Positions 39,235-48,572 of a stretch of 64,000 nt of DNA are shown here, one piece after another. The notes below the pieces were generated by a model. It was not told the DNA's origin. It did not search any database and saw nothing but the letters and a program-made list of their open reading frames with translations. A program made the translations under genes and the position numbers. How positions within the stretch are numbered: position 1 is the stretch's first letter; each line of letters begins with the position of its first letter. Source of the stretch: Noviluteimonas gilva (GTDB lineage Bacteria; Pseudomonadota; Gammaproteobacteria; Xanthomonadales; Xanthomonadaceae); assembly GCF_009740395.1 (NCBI RefSeq), contig NZ_WOXT01000001.1, positions 1,298,464 through 1,362,463 of the forward strand, given 5' to 3'.

Positions 39235-40509
39235 GTGCCCCAAGGGTTGCCACGCAAGATCCGGATCGCCTTTCTTCTCCAGGTGGTGCTGGTCAGCCTC
39301 GCGGTCGTGATCGCGGGCTGGCTGGTGTCGCTGGTGATCCGCGTCGGTTTCATCCGCTCCGCCTCGGAAGCCGAGGCGACGGATTTCTTTGCGCAAAAAG
39401 CCCTCGATTCGACGTACCAACTTCCGCACGGGCGCAACTTCAAGAGTTGGTTCGTGCGCGATGGCTACATTCCGATCGGTTTGCCGGCCGGCGTCGCCCA
39501 GTTGCCCGTCGGCCATCACGACCTGCGATCGCAGGACATGCAGGTGCGCGTGGCGAAGGGCGCGGGCGGCACGCTGTACATCGTGTACGACCAGGATCGG
39601 ATCGACCGGTTGATGTATGCGTACGCGGTGTTGCCGGTGGCGTTGGGCCTGGCGGCGGTGTTCGCGGTATCGCTGCTCAGTTATCGCGTGTCGAAACGGC
39701 TGGTGACACCGGTCAACTGGCTCGCGCGCGAAGTCGCCGCGTGGGATCCACGGCAACCGAACATCGATGCACTCGCGCCGCATCGGCTGCCGGCCGACAT
39801 CGGCAGCGGTGAAGCGCGGCAACTCGCGAAAGCCTTGCATACGCTCGGCGAACGCGTGGAAGCCTTCGTCGCGCGCGAACGAAACTTCACCAGAGATGCA
39901 AGCCACGAGCTGCGCACGCCGCTGACCGTGATCCGCGTCGCCGCGGATCTTCTCGAAGGCGAGCGCGAACTCAGTGCGCGCGGCGAGCGATCGCTCCGTC
40001 GCATCCAGCGGGCGAGCCGCGACATGGAAGCGGTCATCGACGCTTTCCTGATCCTGGCGCGCGAAGCCGACATCGAACCGCAGGCCGAGCACTTCGCGGT
40101 TTCGGACATCATCGACGAGGAAGTCGACAAGGTGCAGCCGCTGCTGGCCGGCAAGCCGGTGGCGCTGACCGTCATCAAAGACGCCAACCCCGAATTGCAT
40201 GCGCCCTCGCGCGTGCTCGCGGTGATGGTGGGCAATCTGCTCAGCAACGCCTGCCAGTACACCGACAACGGCGATATCGAAGTGCGCATCGGGCAGGACC
40301 GCGTCACCGTGCGCGACACGGGCATCGGCATGTCGCGCGAAACGCTGCAGCGGGCGTTCGATCCGTTCTATCGCGCCGACCAGGACACCGGCGGCATGGG
40401 CCTGGGCCTGTCGGTCGTGCGTCGCCTGGGCGAACGCTTCGGCTGGCCGGTGGTGTTGGAGAGCGTGCCCGGCAGCGGCACCCTGGCGACGATCCAGTTC
40501 GTCCCCTGA
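39235..40509 (+). CDS. Sensor histidine kinase
   Basis: Partner of the OmpR-type regulator, 424 residues. The first hydrophobic helix (about 8-33), a short periplasmic domain of about 90 residues, the second helix (about 125-150), a HAMP-like linker, HisKA with DASHELRTPLTVIRVAADLL near residue 225, and HATPase_c ending MGLGLSVVRRLGERFG. The GTG chosen has GAGG 6 bases upstream and lies 8 bases after the regulator stop. The small periplasmic domain (LPHGRNFKSWFVRDGYIPI) would hold the sensing site. Confidence 0.9.
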   Translation: MPQGLPRKIRIAFLLQVVLVSLAVVIAGWLVSLVIRVGFIRSASEAEATDFFAQKALDSTYQLPHGRNFKSWFVRDGYIPIGLPAGVAQLPVGHHDLRSQDMQVRVAKGAGGTLYIVYDQDRIDRLMYAYAVLPVALGLAAVFAVSLLSYRVSKRLVTPVNWLAREVAAWDPRQPNIDALAPHRLPADIGSGEARQLAKALHTLGERVEAFVARERNFTRDASHELRTPLTVIRVAADLLEGERELSARGERSLRRIQRASRDMEAVIDAFLILAREADIEPQAEHFAVSDIIDEEVDKVQPLLAGKPVALTVIKDANPELHAPSRVLAVMVGNLLSNACQYTDNGDIEVRIGQDRVTVRDTGIGMSRETLQRAFDPFYRADQDTGGMGLGLSVVRRLGERFGWPVVLESVPGSGTLATIQFVP

Positions 40510-40603
40510 ATCGCGGAACCTCCGATGGCGCGCGCGGTCAACGCGCGGCACGATTGCGCGTTCGCGTCGTCGACACCCCTTTTCCGGACCAGACCCCTTC
40601 CGC

Positions 40604-42142
40604 ATGGCTGCTTCCCGTTCCGCGCCCGCCCGCAAGAAGCGTTTCGCCCCCCCGCCGCGTTCCGTGGCCGTCGTGCTGGCCCTCGTTGCGCTCGTCGGCG
40701 CCGGTTGGTGGTGGAGCCAGCGCAAGGCGGAGGCCGCCGAAGGCGCGTTCCGCACGGCGGCGGTGGAGCGCGGCGACATCCGCGTGGCGATCTCCGCCAC
40801 CGGCACGCTGAGCGCGATTTCCACGGTCGATGTCGGCAGCCAGATTTCGGGCCAGGTCACCGCGGTGCTCGTCGACTTCAACGATCGCGTCAAGAAGGAC
40901 CAGGTGATCGCGCGCATCGATCCGAGTACGTACCAGGCGCAGATCGCGCAGGGCGCGGCGCAGGTCGCGAGTGCGCGGGCCAACCTCGAAACCGCGCGTG
41001 CCGCGCTCGCCAACGCCGAAGCCGACTACACGCGCAAGGCCGATCTGTCGAAGGGACAGTTGATCGCGCGCAGCGATCTCGACCTCGCGAAGGCCGCACG
41101 CGACCAGGCACGCGCACAAGTGGCCGCCGCGCAGGCGCAGATCACGCAGCAGCAGGCCTCGACGCAGACTTCGCAACTCAACCTCGATCGCACGGTGATC
41201 CGTTCGCCGGTCGACGGCGTCGTGCTCACGCGCACGATCGAACCGGGCCAGACCGTCGCCGCGAGCCTGCAGGCGCCGGTGCTGTTCCAGATCGCCGAAG
41301 ACCTGTCGAAGATGGAGATCGTGCTGCAGATCGACGAGGCCGACATCGGCCAGGTCAAGGCCGGGCAGGGCGTGAACTTCACCGTCGATGCGTTCCCCGA
41401 TCGCTCGTTCCGCGGCCAGGTGCAGCAGGTGCGCCTGTCGGCGACGAATACGAACAACGTGATCACCTATCCGGTTGTCGTGTCGGTCGACAATCGCGAT
41501 GAAGTGCTGCTGCCCGGCATGACGGCGAATGCGGAGATCGAAGTCAGCCGTCGCGACGGCGTGCTGAAGCTGCCGAATGCGGCGTTGCGCTTCAAGCCCG
41601 CGGACGACGCAGCGTCGGGCGGCGCGCCGACGCAACCGCGTGGCGCGCTTGCCGGTGAGTTGCCGAAGGTCGCGGCATCGCTGCAGTTGAACGCTTCGCA
41701 GCAATCCGCGTTCGACGACGCGCACAAGCAGATACGCGAACGCATGGCCGCGCGCCAGGCGCCCGCGACGACGCAGCAGGGCGGTGGCAGTGCGCTGTTC
41801 GGTCGCGGTCCGGGGGGCGGCCCTTCGAGCGGCGGCAACAACAACAGCGGTGGCGCGAGCGGCGCGGTGCGCCAGCGCATGCTCGAACGCTTCAGCCAGC
41901 AGTTCGCCGCATTCCGCGCGACGCTCGACGAAAAGCAGCGCGCGCAGTGGGATGCCGGCATCGCGGGCCTGGTGAGCGCGCGTCGCGCGCCGATCTACAA
42001 GCTCGTCGATGGCAAGCCGCAGATGGCGACGGTGCGCATCGGTGTGTCGGATGGTTCGAACACCGAAGTCTCCGGCGACATCGCCGCGGGCGACGCGGTC
42101 ATCGTCGGCGCCGAGCGTGCGTCGCAGAAGGCCGCGCAATGA
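40604..42142 (+). CDS. MacA-like efflux periplasmic adaptor with an LTxxQ-type insertion
   Basis: Membrane-fusion adaptor of 512 residues that should bridge the MacB-like transporter to an outer-membrane channel. It has an N-terminal membrane helix (about 20-40), a biotinyl-lipoyl domain (DVGSQISGQVTAVLVDFNDR), a coiled-coil hairpin at about 105-190, then beta-barrel domains. Between about residues 330 and 460 an extra helical segment is inserted. It contains LQLNASQQSAFD and TLDEKQRAQWDAG, resembling LTxxQ/CpxP-Spy repeats, joined by a Gly/Asn/Ser-rich linker. The stop overlaps the next ATG (ATGA). Confidence 0.88.
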   Translation: MAASRSAPARKKRFAPPPRSVAVVLALVALVGAGWWWSQRKAEAAEGAFRTAAVERGDIRVAISATGTLSAISTVDVGSQISGQVTAVLVDFNDRVKKDQVIARIDPSTYQAQIAQGAAQVASARANLETARAALANAEADYTRKADLSKGQLIARSDLDLAKAARDQARAQVAAAQAQITQQQASTQTSQLNLDRTVIRSPVDGVVLTRTIEPGQTVAASLQAPVLFQIAEDLSKMEIVLQIDEADIGQVKAGQGVNFTVDAFPDRSFRGQVQQVRLSATNTNNVITYPVVVSVDNRDEVLLPGMTANAEIEVSRRDGVLKLPNAALRFKPADDAASGGAPTQPRGALAGELPKVAASLQLNASQQSAFDDAHKQIRERMAARQAPATTQQGGGSALFGRGPGGGPSSGGNNNSGGASGAVRQRMLERFSQQFAAFRATLDEKQRAQWDAGIAGLVSARRAPIYKLVDGKPQMATVRIGVSDGSNTEVSGDIAAGDAVIVGAERASQKAAQ

Positions 42143-42855
42143 ATGCCGTGGCCCGCGACGCCGCCCGCGCGGCGGCCGTGATCGAAACGCAGTCGCTCGG
42201 CAAGGTCTACGCGGAAGGTAGCGAGGCGGAAGTGGTCGCGCTGCGTGATGTCGACCTGCGCATCGGGCGCGGCGAGTTCGTCGCGATCATGGGGCCGTCG
42301 GGTTCCGGCAAGTCGACGCTGATGAACCTGCTCGGTTGCCTCGACACGCCGAGCTCCGGCACGTATTGGTGCGACGGCGTGGATGTCGCGTCGCTCGACG
42401 CCGAAGGCCGCGCGCGCCTGCGCCTGGACAAGATCGGCTTCGTCTTCCAGGGCTTCAACCTGCTGCCGCGGATGGATGCGCTGGAGAACGTCGCGATGCC
42501 GATGGGCTACGCGAACGTGCATCGCGACGAACGCTTGAAGCGCGCGCACGAAGCCTTGGAAGCGGTGGGCCTCGGCAATCGTCAGCATCATCGGCCGAGC
42601 GAGATGTCCGGTGGCCAGCAGCAGCGCGTCGCGATCGCGCGCGCGCTGATCAATCGTCCGCCGATCCTGCTCGCCGACGAACCCACCGGCGCGCTCGATT
42701 CGAAAACCGGCGAGGAAATCCTCGCGCTGTTCAAGCGCCTGCAACAGGACGATCACACGGTCGTGCTGATCACGCACGATCCCGACGTGGCGCATCACTG
42801 CGACCGCATCTTCACCATGCGCGACGGCCTGCTGACCGAAGAGGTGCGCGCATGA
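42139..42855 (+). CDS. MacB-like ABC transporter ATP-binding protein
   Basis: Cytoplasmic ATPase of 238 residues. Walker A is GPSGSGKSTLMN near residue 53. The ABC signature is MSGGQQQRVAIARAL and Walker B is PILLADEPTGALDSKTG. It belongs to the LolD/MacB lipoprotein and macrolide export family. Here ATPase and permease are separate genes rather than the fused MacB of E. coli. Both ends overlap neighbours as ATGA, so adaptor, ATPase and permease are one unit. Confidence 0.93.
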   Translation: MNAVARDAARAAAVIETQSLGKVYAEGSEAEVVALRDVDLRIGRGEFVAIMGPSGSGKSTLMNLLGCLDTPSSGTYWCDGVDVASLDAEGRARLRLDKIGFVFQGFNLLPRMDALENVAMPMGYANVHRDERLKRAHEALEAVGLGNRQHHRPSEMSGGQQQRVAIARALINRPPILLADEPTGALDSKTGEEILALFKRLQQDDHTVVLITHDPDVAHHCDRIFTMRDGLLTEEVRA

Positions 42856-44087
42856 ATCCGATGGAAGTCCTGCGCACCGCGTTTTATGCATTGCGCGGCA
42901 ACTGGATGCGCAGCGCGCTCACCTCGCTCGGCGTGATCATCGGCATCGCGGCGGTCATCGTCATGGTGTCCGTGGGCCAGGGCACGCAGGCGGAAATCGA
43001 CAAGATGGTCGCGGGGCTCGGCTCCAATCGCCTCGACATCAGCTCGGGCTCGGGCCGCGGCTTCGGCGGCGTGCGCATCGGCAGCGGCACGATGTTCACC
43101 CTGACCGAAGACGACGCGCACGCGATCCGCACGGAAATTCCCGAAGTGCAGTTCGTCGCGGGCAGCCTGCGCGGCAACAGCCAGCTCGTGTACGCGGAGA
43201 ACAACTGGTCGAGCAACTGGCAGGGCGTGGAAGCCGACTGGTTCGACATCAACGGCTGGAAGATGGCCAGCGGCGACGGCTTCGACGCGCGTGCCTACAC
43301 CGGCGCGGCGAAGGAAGTGCTGCTCGGCGAAACCGTGCGGCGCGAGTTGTTCGGCGAAGACGATCCGCTCGGGCAGACAATCCGCATCGGGCGCGTGCCG
43401 TTCACCGTGGTGGGCACGCTGAAGCCGAAGGGACAGGGCGGATTCGGCCAGGACCAGGACGACATCGTCGTGGTGCCGCTGGAAACCGCGCGTCGCCGTT
43501 TGATGGGCGCGATGGGCCTGCCGCCCGGCGCGGTGATGCAGATCGCGCTCGGCGTGGCGAATGCGAACGACCTGGATTACGTGCAGGGCGAAGTGGAGGC
43601 GCTGTTGCGCCAGCGGCACAAGATCCAGCCCGGCGCCGACGATGATTTCAACGTGCGCAACATCGCCGAGATCATCAGCACGCGGACGGCGACCACGAAC
43701 CTGATGTCCAAGCTGCTCGGCGCGGTGGCGACGATCTGCCTGATCATCGGCGGCATCGGGATCATGAACATCATGCTGGTGTCGGTGACCGAGCGCATTC
43801 GCGAAATCGGCCTGCGCATGGCCGTGGGCGCGGGACCGCGCGACGTGCGGCGACAGTTCCTCGCCGAAGCGATGTTGATCTCGATGATCGGCGGTGTGAT
43901 CGGGATCGTCATTGGAATTGCAGGCGCCTTGCTCGTCGGCAAGTTCAGCGAGTTGCCGGTGCAGGTGAACGCGAATGTCGTGGGCCTGGCGGCGGCGTTC
44001 TCGATCGCCACGGGCCTGTTCTTCGGCTACTACCCTGCGCGCAAGGCGTCGCTGCTCGACCCCATCGAGGCGTTGCGCCAGCAGTAG
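42852..44087 (+). CDS. MacB-like ABC transporter permease
   Basis: Inner-membrane permease of 411 residues. One helix near the N-terminus (LTSLGVIIGIAAVIVMVSVG) is followed by a large MacB_PCD periplasmic domain (about 50-260), then three helices of the FtsX domain (GAVATICLIIGGIGIMNIML; MISMIGGVIGIVIGIAGALL; AAFSIATGLFFGYYPARKAS). This mechanotransmission type exports peptides, lipoproteins, siderophores or antibiotics; the substrate here is unknown. No outer-membrane channel gene is adjacent. Confidence 0.93.
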   Translation: MNPMEVLRTAFYALRGNWMRSALTSLGVIIGIAAVIVMVSVGQGTQAEIDKMVAGLGSNRLDISSGSGRGFGGVRIGSGTMFTLTEDDAHAIRTEIPEVQFVAGSLRGNSQLVYAENNWSSNWQGVEADWFDINGWKMASGDGFDARAYTGAAKEVLLGETVRRELFGEDDPLGQTIRIGRVPFTVVGTLKPKGQGGFGQDQDDIVVVPLETARRRLMGAMGLPPGAVMQIALGVANANDLDYVQGEVEALLRQRHKIQPGADDDFNVRNIAEIISTRTATTNLMSKLLGAVATICLIIGGIGIMNIMLVSVTERIREIGLRMAVGAGPRDVRRQFLAEAMLISMIGGVIGIVIGIAGALLVGKFSELPVQVNANVVGLAAAFSIATGLFFGYYPARKASLLDPIEALRQQ

Positions 44088-44122
44088 CGCTATGCTCCGG
44101 CGCATGTCTTCCGGAGACCGAC

Positions 44123-45148
44123 ATGCGCCGCTCCCTGCTCGCCCTTGCCCTGTTGTCCTGCGCCTTCGCGACCGCCGTGCACGCTGAGGAAACGGGCAAA
44201 CCGAAGACCGCGCTCGTCCTCCACGGCGGCGCGGGCGTGATCGAACGCGGTTCGATGTCGAAGGAAACCGAAGCGCAGGTGCGCGCCGCGCTGGACAAGG
44301 CGCTCGATGCGGGCAATGCAGTGCTCTCGAAGGGTGGCAGCGCGCTCGACGCGGTGGTCACGACGATCCGCGTGCTCGAGGAAGACCCGCATTTCAACGC
44401 CGGCAAGGGCGCGGTGTTCAACGCTGACGGGCACCACGAACTCGATGCCTCGCTCATGGAAGGCCACACCCAGCGCGCAGGTGCCGTCGCGGGCGTAACG
44501 ACGGTGCGCAGCCCGATCAACCTCGCGCGCGCCGTGATGGAGCGATCGCAGCACGTGATGTTGGCCGGCGCCGGCGCGGAGAAGTTCGCCGACACGCTGC
44601 CGGACATCGAACGCGTGCCCAACACGTGGCTCGATACCGACAACCGTCGCAAGCAGCTCGACGACGCGCGTGCCAAAGAGAAGGCGAACAAGCAGGCGGG
44701 CATCGATTTCCCAGGCACGTATTTCGGCACCGTCGGCGCGGTCGCGCTCGACGCGCAGGGCCACATCGCCGCGGGCACGAGCACCGGCGGCATGACGAAC
44801 AAGCGTTTCGGTCGCGTGGGCGATTCGCCGATCATCGGCGCGGGCACGTGGGCCGATGCACGCTGCGGCGTGTCGGGAACCGGTTGGGGCGAGTTCTACA
44901 TTCGCGCCGCAGTCGCGCACGACATCTGCGCGCGCGTGGCCTACAAGGGCGACACGCTTGCGGTCGCGGCCGAAGAAGTGGTCGACAAGATCGTCCCGGC
45001 GATGGGCGGCGACGGCGGCGCGATCGCCCTCGATGCGCAGGGCAACATCGCGATGCCGTTCAACACCTCGGGCATGTATCGCGCGTGGATCAAGCCCGAT
45101 GGCTCGCGCGGGACTGCGATCTACCGCGACGAAGCGAAGAAGGACTGA
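44123..45148 (+). CDS. Isoaspartyl peptidase / L-asparaginase, periplasmic
   Basis: Ntn-hydrolase of the plant-type asparaginase family, 341 residues. A signal peptide (MRRSLLALALLSCAFATAVHA) precedes the mature protein. The autocleavage and catalytic Thr is in GTYFGTVGAVALD near residue 205, and GGMTNKRFGRVGDSPIIGAG is the conserved substrate region. It removes isoaspartyl residues from damaged peptides or hydrolyses asparagine. It follows the permease gene by 35 bases. Its end is 3 bases from the convergent VOC gene. Confidence 0.92.
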   Translation: MRRSLLALALLSCAFATAVHAEETGKPKTALVLHGGAGVIERGSMSKETEAQVRAALDKALDAGNAVLSKGGSALDAVVTTIRVLEEDPHFNAGKGAVFNADGHHELDASLMEGHTQRAGAVAGVTTVRSPINLARAVMERSQHVMLAGAGAEKFADTLPDIERVPNTWLDTDNRRKQLDDARAKEKANKQAGIDFPGTYFGTVGAVALDAQGHIAAGTSTGGMTNKRFGRVGDSPIIGAGTWADARCGVSGTGWGEFYIRAAVAHDICARVAYKGDTLAVAAEEVVDKIVPAMGGDGGAIALDAQGNIAMPFNTSGMYRAWIKPDGSRGTAIYRDEAKKD

Positions 45149-45151
45149 CGC

Positions 45152-45649
45152 TCAGGCGATGTTCGCCTGCGCGTATTGCGCCTTCGTCCATTCCTTCATG
45201 CGCGAAGCGAGGTCCTCGGGCGAGACGTCTTCCTTGTGCGTGCCCAGGGTCCACTTGTGGCCGAAGGGATCGACCACCGTGCCCATGCGGTCGCCCCAGA
45301 ACTGATCGGCGACGGGCTTGTCGACGGATGCGCCGGCCTTGACCGCCTGGTCGAAGGCCGCGTCGCAGTCGGGCCCGTAGATGACGAAGCTGGTCGTCGC
45401 GCCGCCGCGGGCCTTCGGGCCGAGCGCGCCCATGTCCGGCCATTCATCGCAGAGCATCAGGTTGGTGTCGCCGATGCGGACCTCGGCGTGGCCGACCCGC
45501 TCGGCGCCGTCGGGGCCGGGAACGGGCAGGCGGTAGAGTTCCTTCGCGCCGAAGGCGGCGGTGTAGAAGTCGATGGCGGCGGCCGCGTCGTCGACGATGA
45601 GGTAGGCATTCACGGTGTGGTAGCCCTCGGGAATGGGGCTGACGGCCAT
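45152..45649 (-). CDS. VOC family protein (PhnB/glyoxalase-like)
   Basis: Small metal-dependent-fold protein of 165 residues in the vicinal oxygen chelate superfamily, nearest to PhnB-type proteins. It has paired beta-alpha-beta modules with TVNAYLIVDDAAAAIDFYTA at the start and WGDRMGTVVDPFGHKWTLGT at the end. The enzymatic reaction is not readable from sequence. The ATG at 45649 has GAGG about 7 bases upstream. It is convergent with the isoaspartyl peptidase gene and divergent from dgkA. Confidence 0.85.
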   Translation of the reverse strand: MAVSPIPEGYHTVNAYLIVDDAAAAIDFYTAAFGAKELYRLPVPGPDGAERVGHAEVRIGDTNLMLCDEWPDMGALGPKARGGATTSFVIYGPDCDAAFDQAVKAGASVDKPVADQFWGDRMGTVVDPFGHKWTLGTHKEDVSPEDLASRMKEWTKAQYAQANIA

Positions 45650-45791
45650 GGCGGGGCCTCCGGTGCTGGATGCGGGCACCGTGCGCCGCCCCCCGTTATG
45701 CGTCGGTGACCGGGACGATTCGCGGTCGCCGCGGCCGGGGCGACGTGGCAGAATCCCGGCTTCTTGCGGTTCGCCGCGTCCGAAGATCGCC

Positions 45792-46172
45792 ATGGCCGAC
45801 CATTTCGGGCATTTGCCCCGCGCTCCGGGAAGGATCCTGAAGGCGGCGATGTGGTCGATGCAGGGCCTGCGGGCGGCGTGGCTCCACGAGTCGTCGTTCC
45901 GGCTCGAGGTCTACCTCTTCGCCGTCCTCGGCCCGCTCGGACTGTGGCTCGGTCAGTCGGGCGTCGAGCGCGCGCTGCTGGTCGGCAGCGGGTTGCTGGT
46001 GATGGGCGTGGAATTGTTGAACTCGTCCATCGAGGCGGTGATCGAACGGTACGGCCCGGAGTTCCATGAGCTGGCCGGGCGCGCGAAGGACATGGGTTCG
46101 GCGGCGGTGTTCGTGCTGATGCTCAATTTCCTGTTGGTGTGGGGCCTGATCCTGGGCCCGCGGTACTTCTGA
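45792..46172 (+). CDS. dgkA: Diacylglycerol kinase DgkA
   Basis: Small integral-membrane kinase that phosphorylates diacylglycerol to phosphatidate and so recycles lipids from membrane-derived oligosaccharide and LPS modification. The product is 126 residues with three hydrophobic helices. The signature is ELLNSSIEAVIERYGPEFHELAGRAKDMGSAA; the Glu in ELLNSSIEAV and the Asp in AKDMGSAA are active-site residues. The start at 45792 is preferred over longer frames. TerC follows in the same direction. Confidence 0.93.
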   Translation: MADHFGHLPRAPGRILKAAMWSMQGLRAAWLHESSFRLEVYLFAVLGPLGLWLGQSGVERALLVGSGLLVMGVELLNSSIEAVIERYGPEFHELAGRAKDMGSAAVFVLMLNFLLVWGLILGPRYF

Positions 46173-46213
46173 AGTCGCTGGTCACGCAGTAAACGAATAC
46201 GTAGAGGAATCCG

Positions 46214-46948
46214 ATGTTCGATTGGTTGGCCGACCCACAGGCCTGGCTCACCTTGTTCACCCTGAGTGCGATCGAGATCGTGCTCGGCATCGACAATCTC
46301 GTGTTCATTTCGATCGCGGTCAGCAAGCTGCCGCACGAGAAGCGTGAGAAGGCGCGCAAGTTCGGCATCGCGGTGGCGTGCATCACGCGCATCCTGTTGC
46401 TGCTCACCCTGGCGTGGCTCGCCGGGCTGACGGCCGACCTGTTCTCGCTGTTCGGCCAGGGCATCTCGATGCGCGACCTGGTGCTGATCCTGGGCGGCGT
46501 GTTCCTGGTGGTGAAGGGCGTGATGGAAATCCGCGACCTCGTCGCCGGCGAGAACGAGTCGGAGGACATCCACACCAAGCCGCTGGCGTCGTTCGGCATG
46601 GTGATCGCGCAGATCGCCATCATCGACATCGTCTTCTCGCTCGACTCGGTCATCGCCGCGGTCGGCATGGCCAACCACACCACGATCATGGTCGGCGCGA
46701 TCCTGCTCGCCGTCGCCGTGATGCTGCTGGCGGCCACGCCGCTGGGTCACTTCATCGAGCGCCACCCCACGATCAAGATGCTGGCGCTGGCCTTCATCGT
46801 GCTGGTGGGTGCCTACCTGGTGCTGGATGGCTTCGAGATGCACATCCCGAAGGGCTACCTCTACGGTGCGATGGGCTTCTCGGCCATGGTCGAAGGCCTG
46901 AACCTCTGGGCCCGGCGCCGCGCCGCACGGCGCAGTCTGGCGCCCTGA
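46214..46948 (+). CDS. TerC family integral membrane protein
   Basis: Polytopic protein of 244 residues with about seven hydrophobic segments. The TerC family hallmarks are IEIVLGIDNLVFISIA near residue 20 and IAIIDIVFSLDSVIAAVG near residue 140, each with conserved acidic residues inside membrane helices. TerC proteins act in tellurite resistance and in manganese export, the latter now better supported; which applies here is unknown. AGAGGA precedes the ATG. No Mn riboswitch was recognised upstream. Confidence 0.9.
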   Translation: MFDWLADPQAWLTLFTLSAIEIVLGIDNLVFISIAVSKLPHEKREKARKFGIAVACITRILLLLTLAWLAGLTADLFSLFGQGISMRDLVLILGGVFLVVKGVMEIRDLVAGENESEDIHTKPLASFGMVIAQIAIIDIVFSLDSVIAAVGMANHTTIMVGAILLAVAVMLLAATPLGHFIERHPTIKMLALAFIVLVGAYLVLDGFEMHIPKGYLYGAMGFSAMVEGLNLWARRRAARRSLAP

Positions 46949-46957
46949 CCGCCTCCG

Positions 46958-46985
46958 CGCGCCCCACGGGGCGCGTCTTGATTGC
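46958..46985 (+). terminator. Probable terminator after the TerC gene
   Basis: CGCGCCCC faces GGGGCGCG across a 2-base gap (46958-46975), giving a stem of at least seven base pairs, followed by TCTTGATT. The T run is imperfect, so termination efficiency is uncertain. Confidence 0.5.
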
Positions 46986-47039
46986 GGCGCAACACCGCCG
47001 GTGATGGAATGCCGCGTCCCCTCACGCGGAGCTTCCCTC

Positions 47040-47684
47040 ATGCGATCCGAGTCACTGCGCCCCACGTCGAACGTTTCGATGGGCCTGCGCGCCCTCCTGC
47101 TCGTGTTCGTGCTGACCCTGCTCTCGGGCTGCGGGTACAACCAGATCCAGGCCAAGGACGAGGCGACCAAGGCCGCCTGGTCGGAAGTGCTGAACCAGTA
47201 CAAGCGCCGCGCCGACCTCATCCCCAACCTCGTGAACACGGTGAAGGGCTATGCCGCGCAGGAGAAGGAAGTCCTCATCCGCGTGACCGAGGCGCGCGCG
47301 AAGGTCGGCCAGATGAACGTCAACGCCGAGGACGCGGCGTCGCTGGCGGCGTTCCAGAAAGCGCAGGGCGACCTGTCGCAGGCGCTCTCGCGGCTGATGG
47401 TGGTGACGGAGAACTATCCGAACCTCAAGTCCGACCAGTCGTTCCGCGATCTGCAGGCGCAGCTGGAAGGCACCGAAAACCGCATCACGGTCGCGCGCGG
47501 GCGTTTCATCACCGCCGTGCAGGATTACAACACCTACATCCGCCAGTTCCCGCAGAACTTCACGGCGAAGATGTTCGGCCACAAGGAAAAGCCGAACTTC
47601 ACGGTCGAGAACGAAGCCCAGATTTCCAATGCACCGAGCGTCGACTTCGGCGCCACCGCGCCGGCGCCTGCGTCGACGCGTTGA
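47040..47684 (+). CDS. LemA family lipoprotein
   Basis: LemA family protein of 214 residues. A long N-terminal region ends in a membrane segment with lipobox LLSGC (about residue 30), so it should be lipid-anchored. Then comes the LemA helical domain (YKRRADLIPNLVNTVKGYAA; AARGRFI-like ARGRFITAVQDYNTYIRQFP). The role of LemA is poorly defined. It is followed at 13 bases by two TPM-domain genes, the usual LemA-TPM arrangement. The start could also be MGLRALLL at 47079, which gives a standard lipoprotein signal but has no ribosome-binding site. Confidence 0.9.
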   Translation: MRSESLRPTSNVSMGLRALLLVFVLTLLSGCGYNQIQAKDEATKAAWSEVLNQYKRRADLIPNLVNTVKGYAAQEKEVLIRVTEARAKVGQMNVNAEDAASLAAFQKAQGDLSQALSRLMVVTENYPNLKSDQSFRDLQAQLEGTENRITVARGRFITAVQDYNTYIRQFPQNFTAKMFGHKEKPNFTVENEAQISNAPSVDFGATAPAPASTR

Positions 47685-47697
47685 AACGGACATCGTG

Positions 47698-48570
47698 ATG
47701 CGTCGTTTCCTCGCCACGCTGCTGGCGTGCATGCTGTTCGCGTGCGCGCCGGCTTTCGCGCAGCAACTCGCGGCGATTCCGGCGCTCGACAGCCCGGTCA
47801 TCGACACGACCAACACGCTCGCGCCGGCGCAGGTCGCCGCGCTCGATGCGCAGGCGCGCGCGCTGCAAAAGCGCAAGGGATCGCAACTGCAGATCCTGAT
47901 GGTGCCCACGACGCAGCCCGAAACGATCGAGCAATACACCGTGCGCGCATTCGAGCAGTTCAAGCTGGGGCGCAAGGGCGTGGACGATGGCGTGCTGATC
48001 GTCGTGGCGAAGGACGACCGGCGCGTGCGCATCGAACCGGGCTACGGGCTGGAAGGCGCCATCCCCGATGCGATCGCCAACCGCGTGATCCAGGAATACC
48101 TCGTGCCCAAATTCCGCGCCAACGACTACGGCGGCGGGCTGGTGGATGCGACCGCGGCGCTGGTGAAGGTGATCGACGGCGAACCCTTGCCCGCGCCGAT
48201 GGCGGACAACGCGCCGGCGCGCGATGGCGGCGGCGGGAACTGGTTGTTCGCGTTGTTCGCGGCGTTCATCGCCGCGCAGGTCGCGCGCGGCATCTTCTCG
48301 TTCCTGCCGGCGGGCATCCGCGGGCTCGTCAGCGGCGGGGTGTCGGGCGGGATCGCGTGGTTGATCGCCGCAAGCCTGTTCGCGGGCGGTCTCGGCGCAG
48401 TCATCGGATTGTTTATTGGCCTCGCTGGCAACGGGCCCGGCGGCCGCTTCGCGCGCCACGGCGGCTGGGGCGGCATGCCCGGCGGATGGGGCGGGGGTGG
48501 CGGCGGCGGTGGTGGCTGGTCGGGCGGCGGCGGCATGAGCGGAGGCGGCGGCGCCTCGGGGAGTTGGTGA
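47698..48570 (+). CDS. TPM domain protein with glycine-rich tail, membrane anchored
   Basis: Predicted 290-residue protein. A signal peptide (about 1-22, ending APAFAQ) is followed by a TPM domain (about 25-150; SPVIDTTNTLAPAQVAALDA, RIEPGYGLEGAIPDA). Two hydrophobic helices lie at about 185-250. The tail is low-complexity, with runs of GGWGGG and SGGGG to the end. TPM domains of this class occur with LemA and have been linked to phosphatase or photosystem-repair functions elsewhere. The next gene codes for a second TPM protein and begins 2 bases after the stop. Confidence 0.88.
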   Translation: MRRFLATLLACMLFACAPAFAQQLAAIPALDSPVIDTTNTLAPAQVAALDAQARALQKRKGSQLQILMVPTTQPETIEQYTVRAFEQFKLGRKGVDDGVLIVVAKDDRRVRIEPGYGLEGAIPDAIANRVIQEYLVPKFRANDYGGGLVDATAALVKVIDGEPLPAPMADNAPARDGGGGNWLFALFAAFIAAQVARGIFSFLPAGIRGLVSGGVSGGIAWLIAASLFAGGLGAVIGLFIGLAGNGPGGRFARHGGWGGMPGGWGGGGGGGGGWSGGGGMSGGGGASGSW

Positions 48571-48572
48571 CC

